A DNA stretch of 64,000 nt from an uncultured Chthonomonadales bacterium (GTDB lineage: Bacteria; Armatimonadota; Chthonomonadetes; Chthonomonadales; CAJBBX01), in the NCBI GenBank assembly GCA_938005745.1, contig CALLMM010000010.1, forward strand, positions 186,001 through 250,000, written 5' to 3'. Made by a program: the position numbers and the translations under genes. Shown one piece after another: positions 53,642 to 61,533 of this stretch (position 1 is the first letter of the stretch; each line of letters opens with the position of its first letter). Under the pieces are notes generated by a model, which saw nothing but the letters and a program-made list of their open reading frames with translations, was not told the origin of the DNA and ran no database searches.

Positions 53642-53671
53642 ATTGTAACAGAATCGCCTCCCTTTTGGCAA
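53642..53671 (-). promoter_or_regulatory. Promoter of the GNAT gene
   Basis: On the minus strand TTGCCA (53666-53671), an 18-base spacer and TACAAT (53642-53647), with an extended TG (TGTTACAAT). The leader is about 25 bases. Confidence 0.75.
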
Positions 53672-53676
53672 ACCGG

Positions 53677-54528
53677 TCAGTCGGTGCGCAGAGGATGGCG
53701 TGAGCGAAGCGCGCGGCTCCAGGCGCGGCTGCGCCAGGAGATCGCCCGCTGCGCCGTATCCGAAAGCCCCGCCTTTCGCATCGCCGTCAGGATGCGCTCC
53801 CACTCCTTGCCCGCCTGATGATAGGCGAGCCAGTAGGCGATCTCATAGTAGAGAACCGCTTCGGGCACACGCGGGTCCGCCAGCAGTCCATGCAGACGCA
53901 CCGTCTTTTCGCGCGGAAAGTAGTAGGAGACGCCCTTCTGACGCAGTGTGGCGCGAAGCCAGGCGACGCGAAACGGCGGCGCGGTCAGACCGAAGGCGGC
54001 GGAGAGGGGCTGCAGACGCTCCTGCAGCCACGCTTCGGAGCGGAAGCCGGGCGTCGCGAAGTAGGCTTGCCATCTCTCTTCCGCTCTGCGCCTCCGCTCT
54101 CCGCTTCGCGCCAGGCGATCCCGGCACTGCTCCGCATAGAAAGCCTGCCATTGCTGACGGCGCCACTGTTCGGCTCTCTCCTCCAGAAAGAGGCAGCCCC
54201 GACGCGCCATCTCCTCTTCGATGACGCCTCCGCGATGCGGATGCGCGTGCTGTTTTTTCAGTCCGGAGCCGTACCCGTGCACGTAGTGCGCCAGTTCGTG
54301 CGCCAGCGTGGCGTCCACCACATACTCCGGAACGTCGGGATGCGCGAAGAGACCGTTGACCCGGATCAGGCAGACGCCCTGCCGCGCGGAGATCGAGCCG
54401 AAGCGGTAGCGGGCGCGCACGCCGAACCGCGCATGTATCGGGTATCCCGTCTCGGCGTCGCGAAAATAGGTCTCCCACAGCGTGCGGAGACGCGCCTGAA
54501 GCCAGGCGTCGGTGCGAAAGTCGGTCAT
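53677..54528 (-). CDS. SprT-like zinc metalloprotease with degenerate second copy
   Basis: The 283-residue product is built from two related halves. The first (residues 1-110) has the zinc motif HELAH at 77-81 after VNGLFAHPDVPEYVVDATL, with a further His-rich stretch KKQHAHPHRGG, as in SprT-like proteases that act on DNA-protein crosslinks. The second (about 165-255) aligns with it: EAWLQERL for DAWLQARL, and LHGLLADPRVPEAVLYYEI followed by AYWLAYH, where HELAH has become YEIAY. So only the first site can bind zinc. Its start overlaps the dinG stop by four bases, which suggests a joint role in DNA repair. Confidence 0.78.
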   Translation of the reverse strand: MTDFRTDAWLQARLRTLWETYFRDAETGYPIHARFGVRARYRFGSISARQGVCLIRVNGLFAHPDVPEYVVDATLAHELAHYVHGYGSGLKKQHAHPHRGGVIEEEMARRGCLFLEERAEQWRRQQWQAFYAEQCRDRLARSGERRRRAEERWQAYFATPGFRSEAWLQERLQPLSAAFGLTAPPFRVAWLRATLRQKGVSYYFPREKTVRLHGLLADPRVPEAVLYYEIAYWLAYHQAGKEWERILTAMRKAGLSDTAQRAISWRSRAWSRALRSRHPLRTD

Positions 54529-56570
54529 GGGGTGGGCGCCGTCGGCAGCGGCAGCGGCTGCGCGTCGTCTGCGGGCTGCGCGCCGTCTCTCCAGAACTGC
54601 TCCACGCGGCTCCAGACGCTGGCGCGGGAGGCGGGGGGAAGGTAGCGGATAAACTCTGCGCCGTAGCTGCGCGTGAGCAGGCGGGTGTCGAGGATGCAGA
54701 CCATGCCCCGATCGGTAGCAGTGCGTATCAGACGCCCGAACCCCTGTTTCAGCCGTATCTGCGCCTGCGGGACGCTGAACTCGTTGAACCAGTCGCCTCC
54801 GGCGGCGATGATGGCGTCCACGCGGGCGCGCGTAACCGGAGAGTCGGGGACGGCGAAGGGCAGGCGGTCAATGATCACCACGCTCAGGGCGTCCCCCTGC
54901 ACATCCACTCCTTCCCAGAAGGTCTGCGTGCCGAACAGGCAGCCGTTGCCGCTCTGGCGGAACGCCTCCAGCAGCCTGCCTGGAGGCTGATCGCCCTGCC
55001 GCAAGAGCGGGAACTCCAGCCGCTCTTTCAGGCAGTCGTAGACGTCGTTGAGCATGCGCCGGGAGGTGAACAGCAGGAAGGCGCGTCCCTGCGACAGGCG
55101 CACCACCCGCTCGATCTCTTTGGCGACCGCCTGCGTATACTCCGCCACCGCGCCTTTCGGCGGGATCGGCAGCCCGCGAGGGACATAGAGAAGCGCCTGT
55201 TTTTTGAAGTCGAAGGGCGAACCGACGATCTTCTCCATCGCCGTCTCCGGCAGGTTCAGCCGGGAGCGCAGATAGGAGAATCCGCCGCTGTTGGCGAGCG
55301 TGGCGGAGGTGAGGACAGCAGCCTCTACCTGACTCCAGAGCATCTCATGCAGCAGTTTGCCGACGGAGATGGGGGTGTAGTAGAGTGCGGTGCGCGGTTC
55401 GGCGCGGCGAGAGCGGAACGTCTCTCCCTCCCGTTCTCGCGGAGGGATGCGCGCTCCCCAGCGGATATAGTCGGGATCGTTGTGAAAGATGAGGGTCTGC
55501 AGCTCCTCCCGCAGACGTCCGCCCATGCGACCCAGTCCCTGCAGGCGGTCTTTCTCGGCTCCTTCGGCGTCTTTCGCCTTCTCCAGAAGCTCCTTTTCCA
55601 CCTCGCCGAGCGCAACGCATATCTGCGAGGCGACCTCCTGAAACGCTCCCTGCGCCTTCTCATCCAGCACATCGCTCAGAAAGAACTCCTGTCTTCCCTC
55701 CTGGAACGGGGAGAAGAGGATCGTGTTCAGGTTATCCAGTGCGTCCAGCCGATCGAAGTTGATGTCCAGGTCGCGCATTCGGCGCAGACGCTCCACATAG
55801 CGCGGAATGCGCCGGTTCTCGATCTCCAGCCCGAAGACGCCGGTCGCCACATCCTCCAGATGGTGCGCCTCATCGAAGATCACGTAGTCGTAGGCGGGAA
55901 GGATGCCGGACTGTGGATCGGCGGCGCGCAGCGCCAGATCGCTTAAAAACAGCGCATGGTTGACCACGATCAGGTTCGCCTCGGCGGCGCGCCAGCGCAT
56001 CCGGTAGTAGAAGCATCGCTCATAGTAGCGGCACTCCTGCGCCCGGCAGGTGTCCTGATTGGCTGCCACCTCGTGCCAGTAGGGATAGAGGAACGGCAGG
56101 TCCGCCTGATCGCCCGTTTCGGTATGCCGCGACCAGTTTTTCAGTTCGCGAAAGAGCGGGTCGGCGGCGTGGAACAGATCGCCTTCCGCCACATCCAGAT
56201 CCTGAAGGCACAGGTAGTTGCCGCGCCCTTTCATCAGGATCGGCGTGATCTCGACCTCCGGGAAGAGGGCGGTGATGAGCGGTATATCCTTCTCGACAAG
56301 CTGCGTCTGTAGATTGATGGTGTGCGTGGAGACGACCGTCCGCTTGCCTTCCGCGGCGGCGCGGATGGCGGGAATGAGATAGGCGAGGGTCTTGCCGACC
56401 CCCGTTCCCGCCTCCACCAGGCAGATACGCCCGGCGGTCAGCGCCTGCTCGATGGCGCGGCAGGCTTCGATCTGTTCGGCGCGATGCTGGTAGTTGGGCA
56501 GCGCCTTTGCCAGCCGACCTTTCGGGGCGAGAATTTCTTCGATACCGGGGATTCGTTTTCGACGGGACAT
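54525..56570 (-). CDS. dinG: DinG-family ATP-dependent helicase
   Basis: The 681-residue protein is an XPD/DinG superfamily 2 helicase with 5'-3' polarity expected. Visible motifs: Walker A EAGTGVGKT (53-61), an iron-sulfur Cys set (CRAQECRYYERCFYYRM), the DEAH box VIFDEAHHLEDV, and the late motifs FLLFTSRRMLND, GTQTFWEGVDVQGD and LKQGFGRLIRTATDRG. It is used in DNA repair and R-loop removal. ATG 56570 lies downstream of a consensus-like promoter. The SprT-like gene follows with a four-base overlap, making a two-gene repair operon. Confidence 0.93.
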   Translation of the reverse strand: MSRRKRIPGIEEILAPKGRLAKALPNYQHRAEQIEACRAIEQALTAGRICLVEAGTGVGKTLAYLIPAIRAAAEGKRTVVSTHTINLQTQLVEKDIPLITALFPEVEITPILMKGRGNYLCLQDLDVAEGDLFHAADPLFRELKNWSRHTETGDQADLPFLYPYWHEVAANQDTCRAQECRYYERCFYYRMRWRAAEANLIVVNHALFLSDLALRAADPQSGILPAYDYVIFDEAHHLEDVATGVFGLEIENRRIPRYVERLRRMRDLDINFDRLDALDNLNTILFSPFQEGRQEFFLSDVLDEKAQGAFQEVASQICVALGEVEKELLEKAKDAEGAEKDRLQGLGRMGGRLREELQTLIFHNDPDYIRWGARIPPREREGETFRSRRAEPRTALYYTPISVGKLLHEMLWSQVEAAVLTSATLANSGGFSYLRSRLNLPETAMEKIVGSPFDFKKQALLYVPRGLPIPPKGAVAEYTQAVAKEIERVVRLSQGRAFLLFTSRRMLNDVYDCLKERLEFPLLRQGDQPPGRLLEAFRQSGNGCLFGTQTFWEGVDVQGDALSVVIIDRLPFAVPDSPVTRARVDAIIAAGGDWFNEFSVPQAQIRLKQGFGRLIRTATDRGMVCILDTRLLTRSYGAEFIRYLPPASRASVWSRVEQFWRDGAQPADDAQPLPLPTAPTP

Positions 56571-56598
56571 GGCGCTCTTTTCCGGCGGGCTGAGATAG

Positions 56599-56628
56599 AT
56601 TATACGGCGTTTTCTTCCGCTGTGGCAA
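56599..56628 (-). promoter_or_regulatory. Promoter of dinG
   Basis: On the minus strand TTGCCA (56623-56628), an 18-base spacer and TATAAT (56599-56604). The predicted leader is about 25 bases. No LexA-type box was noticed near it. Confidence 0.8.
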
Positions 56629-56816
56629 GCCTTCTTCGTACTCGATTACTCCCCACAGACGCGAGAACCGGAAAGCGATCCGGCAGGAAGTTTTCCGGGA
56701 GGATTACCAGTCTTCTTCCTCACCGGCAGGTGGAATAATAGAGGCAGATTGGAGCGAGTTCCTCCCGTTCCGGTCGTTCTCAGCGTAGGTTGTTACCCTC
56801 CTTTTCTCTTGGGCAG

Positions 56817-56850
56817 GGTCTGCCGGACAGGTTCCGGCAGACCTTTTTTT
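56817..56850 (+). terminator. Strong terminator upstream of the Cys-rich protein gene
   Basis: An 11-bp perfect stem (56817-56827 with 56833-56843, loop CAGGT) is followed by seven T (56844-56850). It lies 50 bases before the next start codon, so it either ends a short RNA or acts as an attenuator. The gap from 56629 to 56816 holds no clear promoter; AATAAT at 56734-56739 is the best -10 candidate. Confidence 0.85.
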
Positions 56851-56899
56851 ATCGGGCGCAAGAGGGATTCTCCGGCTCCATACGGAAGTAGAGGGCGCT

Positions 56900-57397
56900 A
56901 TGCGAAATCCCCTGGACACCTATCGTCGGCTGCAGCGCGCCTTACGCCGCGAGTTCGACTCCTTTACGAAGGTCTACTGCCCGGTCTGCCCGACCCCCTG
57001 CTGCGTGCGTCCGGCGCGTATCGCGCCAACCGACATTCTGCTGGCGGAGGGCGTCGGATGGACGCCGCGCATCCCCGCGCCGGAGGGTGAGGATGCGGTG
57101 CAGCGGGCGGCGGAGCAGATGACGGAGGCTGTGTTCGACGGCGTGCCGGAGGAGGAGACACCGGTTCCCTGCGAACATCTGGGAGAGCAGGGATGCACCT
57201 TCCCGGCAGACCTGCGTCCCTTCGGCTGCACTACTTATGTCTGCCCCTATATGTACCGGCATCTGGATCGCAACGCGCTGGCGCGTCTGCGCCGGATGAT
57301 CCGCGAACTGGAGCGCGCGCACGCCGTTCTGATGGAGCACCTGCATCAGCGGCAGCCGGAGCGTCTGCGCATCCTGTCGCGGGATCGCGCCTCCTAG
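56900..57397 (+). CDS. Cys-rich YkgJ-like protein
   Basis: The 165-residue product has nine cysteines in an arrangement that suggests zinc or iron-sulfur binding: CPVCPTPCC (27-35), CEHLGEQGC and FGCTTYVCPYM. This resembles YkgJ-family CxxCxxxCC proteins of unknown function. The C-terminal 45 residues are helical and charged. It begins at ATG 56900 with AGAGGG upstream, behind the strong terminator at 56817-56850. Its TAG stop overlaps the stop of the convergent YihY-family gene in a shared CTAG. Confidence 0.7.
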   Translation: MRNPLDTYRRLQRALRREFDSFTKVYCPVCPTPCCVRPARIAPTDILLAEGVGWTPRIPAPEGEDAVQRAAEQMTEAVFDGVPEEETPVPCEHLGEQGCTFPADLRPFGCTTYVCPYMYRHLDRNALARLRRMIRELERAHAVLMEHLHQRQPERLRILSRDRAS

Positions 57398-58227
57398 CCC
57401 TGCTCCGTCGCGACCGCGCATCGGCTGTCCGCCGCCATCTCCGCGCCCATCAGCAGTATCTTTGCCGAATAGTAGCACCAGACCAGCAGAATAACGATCC
57501 CTCCGAGCGAGCCGTAGACGCGGTCATACGCACCGAAGTTGCTCAGGTAGAGGGTGAAGAGCAGTTTGGCGGCTTCCCAGACGATCCCGGCAGCAGCTCC
57601 TCCCCGCAGCGCATGGCGGTAGGCTACCGGGCAGGCGGGAATCAGGCGGTAGACCAGCGTGAACATCAGCACGGAGAAGAGCGCGGAGAGGAGATGCCCC
57701 GGTATCTGATGCCACGGTCCGATGCTGCCGAAGAGCTGCGGCATCTTCAGGGCGTAGGTTATCAGAACGGAGGTTCCGATGGAGAGAGAGAGCAGCAGCA
57801 GGGTCAGCAGGGTCACGGCAACGGCGCGCAGTCGAAGATGCAGCCAGGCGCGCGCGTTCCGAACCTCCCAGATGACGTTGAGGGCGGTCTCAAGGTTGGC
57901 GAAGAGTGCGCTGGCGGTGAAGAGCAGTCCGATCAGGCTCAGGATGCCCAGCAAACCGCTCTGGCGTTGAATGGAGAGGATTGCCTCATAGATAAGCCCG
58001 CCGCTGACCGGAAAGAAGTCGGAGATCGTGCGGCGGAGCTGCTCGTGCGCGCCGTTGGAGCCGTTCAGGAAGAGAGCCAGCAGCGTCAGACCGAGCGTGA
58101 GGAGCGGAACCAGCGAGAGCACCCCGTAGAACGCCAGCGCCGCCGCCATCATCGGACCGTTGTGGCGTTGATAGGCGTCGGCGATACGCTTTCCGTAACG
58201 CCAGATGCGCGACATGTGGTCTCTCAT
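57394..58227 (-). CDS. YihY/UPF0761 family membrane protein
   Basis: The 277-residue protein has about six membrane helices and the signatures of the YihY (formerly RNase BN-like) family: AAALAFYGVLSLVPLLTLGL near the N-terminus, IGLLFTASALFANLETALNVIWEV, and LSNFGAYDRVYGSLGGIVILLVWCYYSA near the C-terminus. The family is proposed to be transporters or envelope proteins; it is not a nuclease. The ATG at 58227 has weak GGAGG-type sequence upstream. Two CRP-like sites lie 54-90 bases upstream and could affect it. Confidence 0.85.
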   Translation of the reverse strand: MRDHMSRIWRYGKRIADAYQRHNGPMMAAALAFYGVLSLVPLLTLGLTLLALFLNGSNGAHEQLRRTISDFFPVSGGLIYEAILSIQRQSGLLGILSLIGLLFTASALFANLETALNVIWEVRNARAWLHLRLRAVAVTLLTLLLLSLSIGTSVLITYALKMPQLFGSIGPWHQIPGHLLSALFSVLMFTLVYRLIPACPVAYRHALRGGAAAGIVWEAAKLLFTLYLSNFGAYDRVYGSLGGIVILLVWCYYSAKILLMGAEMAADSRCAVATEQG

Positions 58228-58280
58228 GCCTCCGCTTTCGCCCCGCCTCTCCCGTTTTCCTTCTGTCTGTGCGCCTGCGC

Positions 58281-58337
58281 GTGACGAACATCACAGCCTG
58301 CCTGTGAAAGGCTTCACGGGGCGCCCTGCAAAAAACA
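58281..58337 (+). promoter_or_regulatory. Two CRP-like sites and a -10 upstream of a short transcript
   Basis: GTGA-N6-TCAC occurs twice, at 58281-58294 and 58304-58317 (the second reads TGTGA-N6-TCACG). TAATAT follows at 58332-58337 without a -35 box. The sites match the operator at 24755-24778 in core and spacing. They lie in a divergent gap, so they could serve either side. Confidence 0.5.
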
Positions 58338-58339
58338 GG

Positions 58340-58490
58340 GATAATATACGCGGCATTCAGGGACAGCGCTATCGGCTGCCAGCCCCGGGGTCCGCGCAAT
58401 ATCTCTGTGATGCCGTACCAACCATCCGTTCAGCGCTTTCAACCTATTCGGGCACTGCACTCTCTCCCCTGGGCAGCGCCCGTTTTTTTT
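58340..58490 (+). ncRNA. Candidate short RNA or leader ending at a strong terminator
   Basis: From the TAATAT at 58332-58337 a transcript would run about 150 bases to an intrinsic terminator. It could fold with CGGCAT (58341-58346) paired to ATGCCG (about 58410-58415). No known riboswitch consensus was recognised. It lies ahead of the secreted-protein gene at 58576 and may be either a free RNA or an attenuator for that gene. Confidence 0.4.
58449..58490 (+). terminator. Rho-independent terminator before the 58576 gene
   Basis: A 10-bp stem with one mismatch (58449-58458 with 58473-58482) is followed by eight T (58483-58490). A shorter GGGC/GCCC hairpin at 58471-58481 is an alternative. It lies 85 bases upstream of a start codon, which suggests attenuation. 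Confidence 0.8.
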
Positions 58491-58575
58491 GATATTCATA
58501 GCGCGTCATCCCGTAACCTGCTCTCCTTAGGAGTCGTCCCTTAGGTAGAGTGAATTCTGTTTCGGAGGAGCAGCG

Positions 58576-59289
58576 ATGCGACGATGGAAGATGGTTTTCG
58601 GATGGGCGGCAGTCCTGGCGGCGCTGCCCGTTCTTACCGTGGCGCAGGGGCTTCCGACCGGTCAGGGCGGTCAGGGCAGGCAGCAGGGGCGGGGCGGCAA
58701 TCTGAACGGACTGGTTCCGCGCGGCATAGAAGCCATTGTCGCCTACCCGGTTGATAACAGCATCATCGTGAAGGCGACCGACCCGGACGCCAGCGACACT
58801 CCGTTTCTGATAGTGCGCGCTCAGCTCCTGGAGTTGACGCGCGCCGGCTCCCATCAGGTCGTGCGCCAGTTCCGCGCCTTCGACTCTGCGCCCGTCACGC
58901 TGGCTTCCGGTCAGACCGGCATGGTGACGATCCGAACCGCCGCCCGTACTCTCTACTACCCGCTGCAGGTGAAGCTGGAGAAGGACGGCTCTCTCTCGAT
59001 GACCGTCTATCAGGCTGCTACCGATAATGGCGGCGCGAAGCCGGCGTCCTCCTCCGCCGGCGGCGGTCTGCGCGTGCTCTATCGTCTGGATAAGAGAGAG
59101 AACGTTCGTCCGGGAGAGAGCATTGTGGTCAGCGGAATGATCGCCCCGCAGAACGACGGCGGGCAGCGGGAGACCTATCTGCAGTTCTCCTTTGAGCTTG
59201 CCGAAAAGAGCGAGGCGAAGAGGACGCAAACCGATCCGCCTGCCGCGCCGGCGTCGGAGCGGCTTCCGGCAGCCCGACGGCAGCGATAA
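58576..59289 (+). CDS. Secreted protein of unknown function
   Basis: The 237-residue product has a signal peptide (core VFGWAAVLAALPVLTVA, cleavage near AQG), a short Gly/Gln-rich stretch, and a beta-rich domain starting IEAIVAYPVDNSIIVKATDPDA, a form also seen in secretin-type N-domain pieces (GIEAI....D.S.IVRGT), then a basic C-terminus. Catalytic motifs are absent. It could be a pilus- or secretin-associated protein, but this is a guess. Start at ATG 58576 with GGAGGAGCAGC upstream. It is followed by a long hairpin (59395-59466) serving as terminator. Confidence 0.6.
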   Translation: MRRWKMVFGWAAVLAALPVLTVAQGLPTGQGGQGRQQGRGGNLNGLVPRGIEAIVAYPVDNSIIVKATDPDASDTPFLIVRAQLLELTRAGSHQVVRQFRAFDSAPVTLASGQTGMVTIRTAARTLYYPLQVKLEKDGSLSMTVYQAATDNGGAKPASSSAGGGLRVLYRLDKRENVRPGESIVVSGMIAPQNDGGQRETYLQFSFELAEKSEAKRTQTDPPAAPASERLPAARRQR

Positions 59290-59777
59290 CTCCCGGAGAG
59301 CCGATGGACAGAACGCCCCTTTTCTGAGTAGAATAGATCCCGGTTGACAGCCGAGAAAACCATCCGGTTTTGCCGGAGAGCGTTTCAGCCTCTGCAGCGC
59401 CTGCGATAGACCCTCTTTCTGAAGACGATTTGGGAAGAGGCTGTCTTTCGCAGGCGCTCTGTTTTGTGTGAGGCAAACGCGCGCACAAGGATTCTCTCTG
59501 CCGGGCATGGTACATAGCATCAATGCACCATATGCCGCTGACAGGTTGAGGGCGAGGTGCGCGTCTCTGGAACGGTAGAACCCGCCATGCCGTCATTGCG
59601 AGGGAGGCGCAGCCGACCCCCTCCCTGTCATTGCGAGGGAGGCGCAGCCGACCCCCTCCCTGTCATTGCGAGGGAGGCGCAGCCGACCGAAGCAATCTTC
59701 TCTCTGTCTGTAAGAGCGACGCTCGATAACCGGCGGATGAGCGGACCGAAACGCATACCATACAGGAGACTTCAGTC
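59290..59777. other. Intergenic region with long terminator hairpin and repeat array
   Basis: It contains a long imperfect hairpin (AGCGCCTGCGA from 59396 paired with TCGCAGGCGCT ending 59458) followed by CTGTTTTG, probably the end of the 58576 transcript, then the tandem REP-like array at 59592-59699. No gene is seen. Confidence 0.65.
59592..59697 (+). repeat. Three tandem copies of the REP-like element, 35-bp period
   Basis: Copies begin at 59592, 59627 and 59662, each starting GTCATTGCGAGGGAGGCGCA. The first two end GCCGACCCCCTCCCT and the last ends GCCGACCGAAGCAATCT, the form seen at 7819-7855. The joined GTCATTGCGAGGGAGG units lack spacers, so this is not a CRISPR. Confidence 0.85.
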
Positions 59778-60425
59778 ATGACACAGACGACATCGGATGA
59801 TAGACTCCAGGTGGCGGTAATCACCGGAGGACATCCCTTCGACGTGCCCAGCTTCCATCGTCTTTTTCGCGCCATGCCCGGAATAGACGCCTATGTGCAG
59901 GACTTTGAGAACTTTGTCCACGACTGGGGGAAAGTCCGCAGGTCCTATGATGCGCTGGTCTTCTATCACTTCCATCAAGCGACCCCGGAAGGCGCGTTTG
60001 CCGACGCCATCGCTGAGATCGGTGAGACGCCGCAGGGGGTCGTTGTGCTGCACCATGCCATCCTGGCGTGGCTTCAGTGGAGTCTCTGGGCGCAGATATG
60101 CGGCGCTCCCGACCGGACGTTCGGCTACTACCCCGAACAGGAGATCCGGGTAGATGTCGCCAACCCGAACCATCCGATCACGCGGGGGATCTCCTCCTGG
60201 ACGATGACCGACGAGACCTACACCATGCCCGACGCGGGACCGGACTGCGACGTGCTGCTGACCACCGATCACCCGAAGAGCATGAAGACCCTCGCCTGGA
60301 CCCGTCAGCATCGCAACGCCCGCGTCTTCTGCTTCCAGTCCGGACACGACGATCTGACCTGGAGATGCCCGGAGTTTCGCGAGACGCTCGCGCGCGGCAT
60401 TCGATGGTGCGCCGGAAAGCTCTGA
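59778..60425 (+). CDS. ThuA-like domain protein
   Basis: The 215-residue protein belongs to the ThuA/trehalose-utilisation family with a glutamine-amidotransferase-like fold. It starts with LQVAVITGGHPFDVPSFHRLF, then YDALVFYHFHQATP, GVVVLHHAILAW, ITRGISSWTMTDETYTMPD and a closing WTRQHRNARVFCFQSGHDDLTW, all typical. The family is linked to sugar metabolism but its chemistry is not settled. ATG 59778 has AGGAGA upstream. It is followed after 22 bases by a glycoside-hydrolase-like gene, so a sugar-use operon is likely. Confidence 0.85.
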   Translation: MTQTTSDDRLQVAVITGGHPFDVPSFHRLFRAMPGIDAYVQDFENFVHDWGKVRRSYDALVFYHFHQATPEGAFADAIAEIGETPQGVVVLHHAILAWLQWSLWAQICGAPDRTFGYYPEQEIRVDVANPNHPITRGISSWTMTDETYTMPDAGPDCDVLLTTDHPKSMKTLAWTRQHRNARVFCFQSGHDDLTWRCPEFRETLARGIRWCAGKL

Positions 60426-60447
60426 AAGCAGACAGGAGGGGAGAGGC

Positions 60448-61529
60448 ATGAGCGCGTTTCATGGACCTCTGCGGGTCAGTCCGGTCAATCCGCGCTACTT
60501 TGCCGATGATCGGGGCGAGGCGATCTATCTGACGGGATCGCACACCTGGGCGGTGATGCAGGATATGTGGCTGGAGGGGACGCCCCGCCGCAATATGGAC
60601 TATGCCGGCTTCCTGCAGATGCTGGAGGACTGCGGGCATAATTTCCTGCGTTTCTGGCAGTGGATGCATACGAAGAACGGGAGCTGGTCGGAGATGCCGA
60701 CCTGTTTTGACCCGCAGCCCTTTGCCCGAACCGGTCCCGGCGCCGCCAACGACGGGCTGCCTAAGTTCGACCTCTCGGTCTGGAACGAAGCCTATTTCGT
60801 CCGTCTGCGCGAACGGGTGGAGCAGGCGGGCGCGCGCGGAATATACGTCGGCGTCATGCTGTTTGAGGCGTGGACGATCCGATGGTCCACCCCGACCGCC
60901 GATGCGTGGCTTCATCACCCCATGAACCCCGCCAACAACGTCAACGGGATCACGGACAACCCGCTGGACGAGCAAGGGCTTGCCTACAACCTCTTCTCGC
61001 TGCGCTGTCCGCAGCTTCTGGAGTGGCAGAAGGCGTATGTGCGGAAAGTCGTGGACACGCTCAACGACCTCGACCATGTGCTGTGGGAGATCTGCAACGA
61101 GATGCCGCACACACGCGAGGCGCTGGAGTGGTCGGAGCATCTGTGCCGGTATATCCACGAGTACGAGCGGGGCAAGCCGAAGCGGCATCCGGTCGGCATC
61201 ACGGCGGAGGGGGGCGACCAGGACAACGCGGAGCTTTTCGCCACCTCCGCCGACTGGATCTCGCCGTCGCCGGGTCGGCTGTTTGAGTACCGCTACACTC
61301 CGCCGCCGGCGGACGGCAGCAAGGTAATCCTCGCCGACACCGGTCACCTGTGGGGGCTGGGGTGCGAGGTCCGCTGGGTAGGGAAGTGTATGCCGCCGAG
61401 TGGCTCAATCCGGCGACGGGCGAGCCGTTTGACGGCGGAACCATGCGGGGCGGAACCCGGCATGTGGTCTCTGCGCCGTTTGAGGGAGCCTCGGTTCTCT
61501 GCCTGCAACGCGTGAGGGAGAGTTCGTAG
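60448..61529 (+). pseudogene. Glycoside-hydrolase-like gene broken by a deletion and frameshift
   Basis: The first 310 codons read like a TIM-barrel glycosidase of the collagen-binding-domain type (YFADDRGEAIYLTGSHTWAVMQDM, NFLRFWQWMH, DHVLWEICNEMPHT). After LADTGHLWGLGCEVRWV (near 61380) the frame changes: the +1 reading of 61388-61529 gives YAAEWLNPATGEPFDGG through FEGASVLCLQRV and a TAG at 61527-61529, which is the expected C-terminal domain. About 130-150 residues between them are missing. The open frame itself continues in the wrong phase to a stop at 61515. It is most likely a pseudogene; an assembly error is possible. Confidence 0.7.
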
Positions 61530-61533
61530 AAGG

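Noticed and set aside
59592..59699. Possible CRISPR array
   Set aside because: The units follow each other without variable spacers, the period is 35 bases in total, and no cas gene is near.
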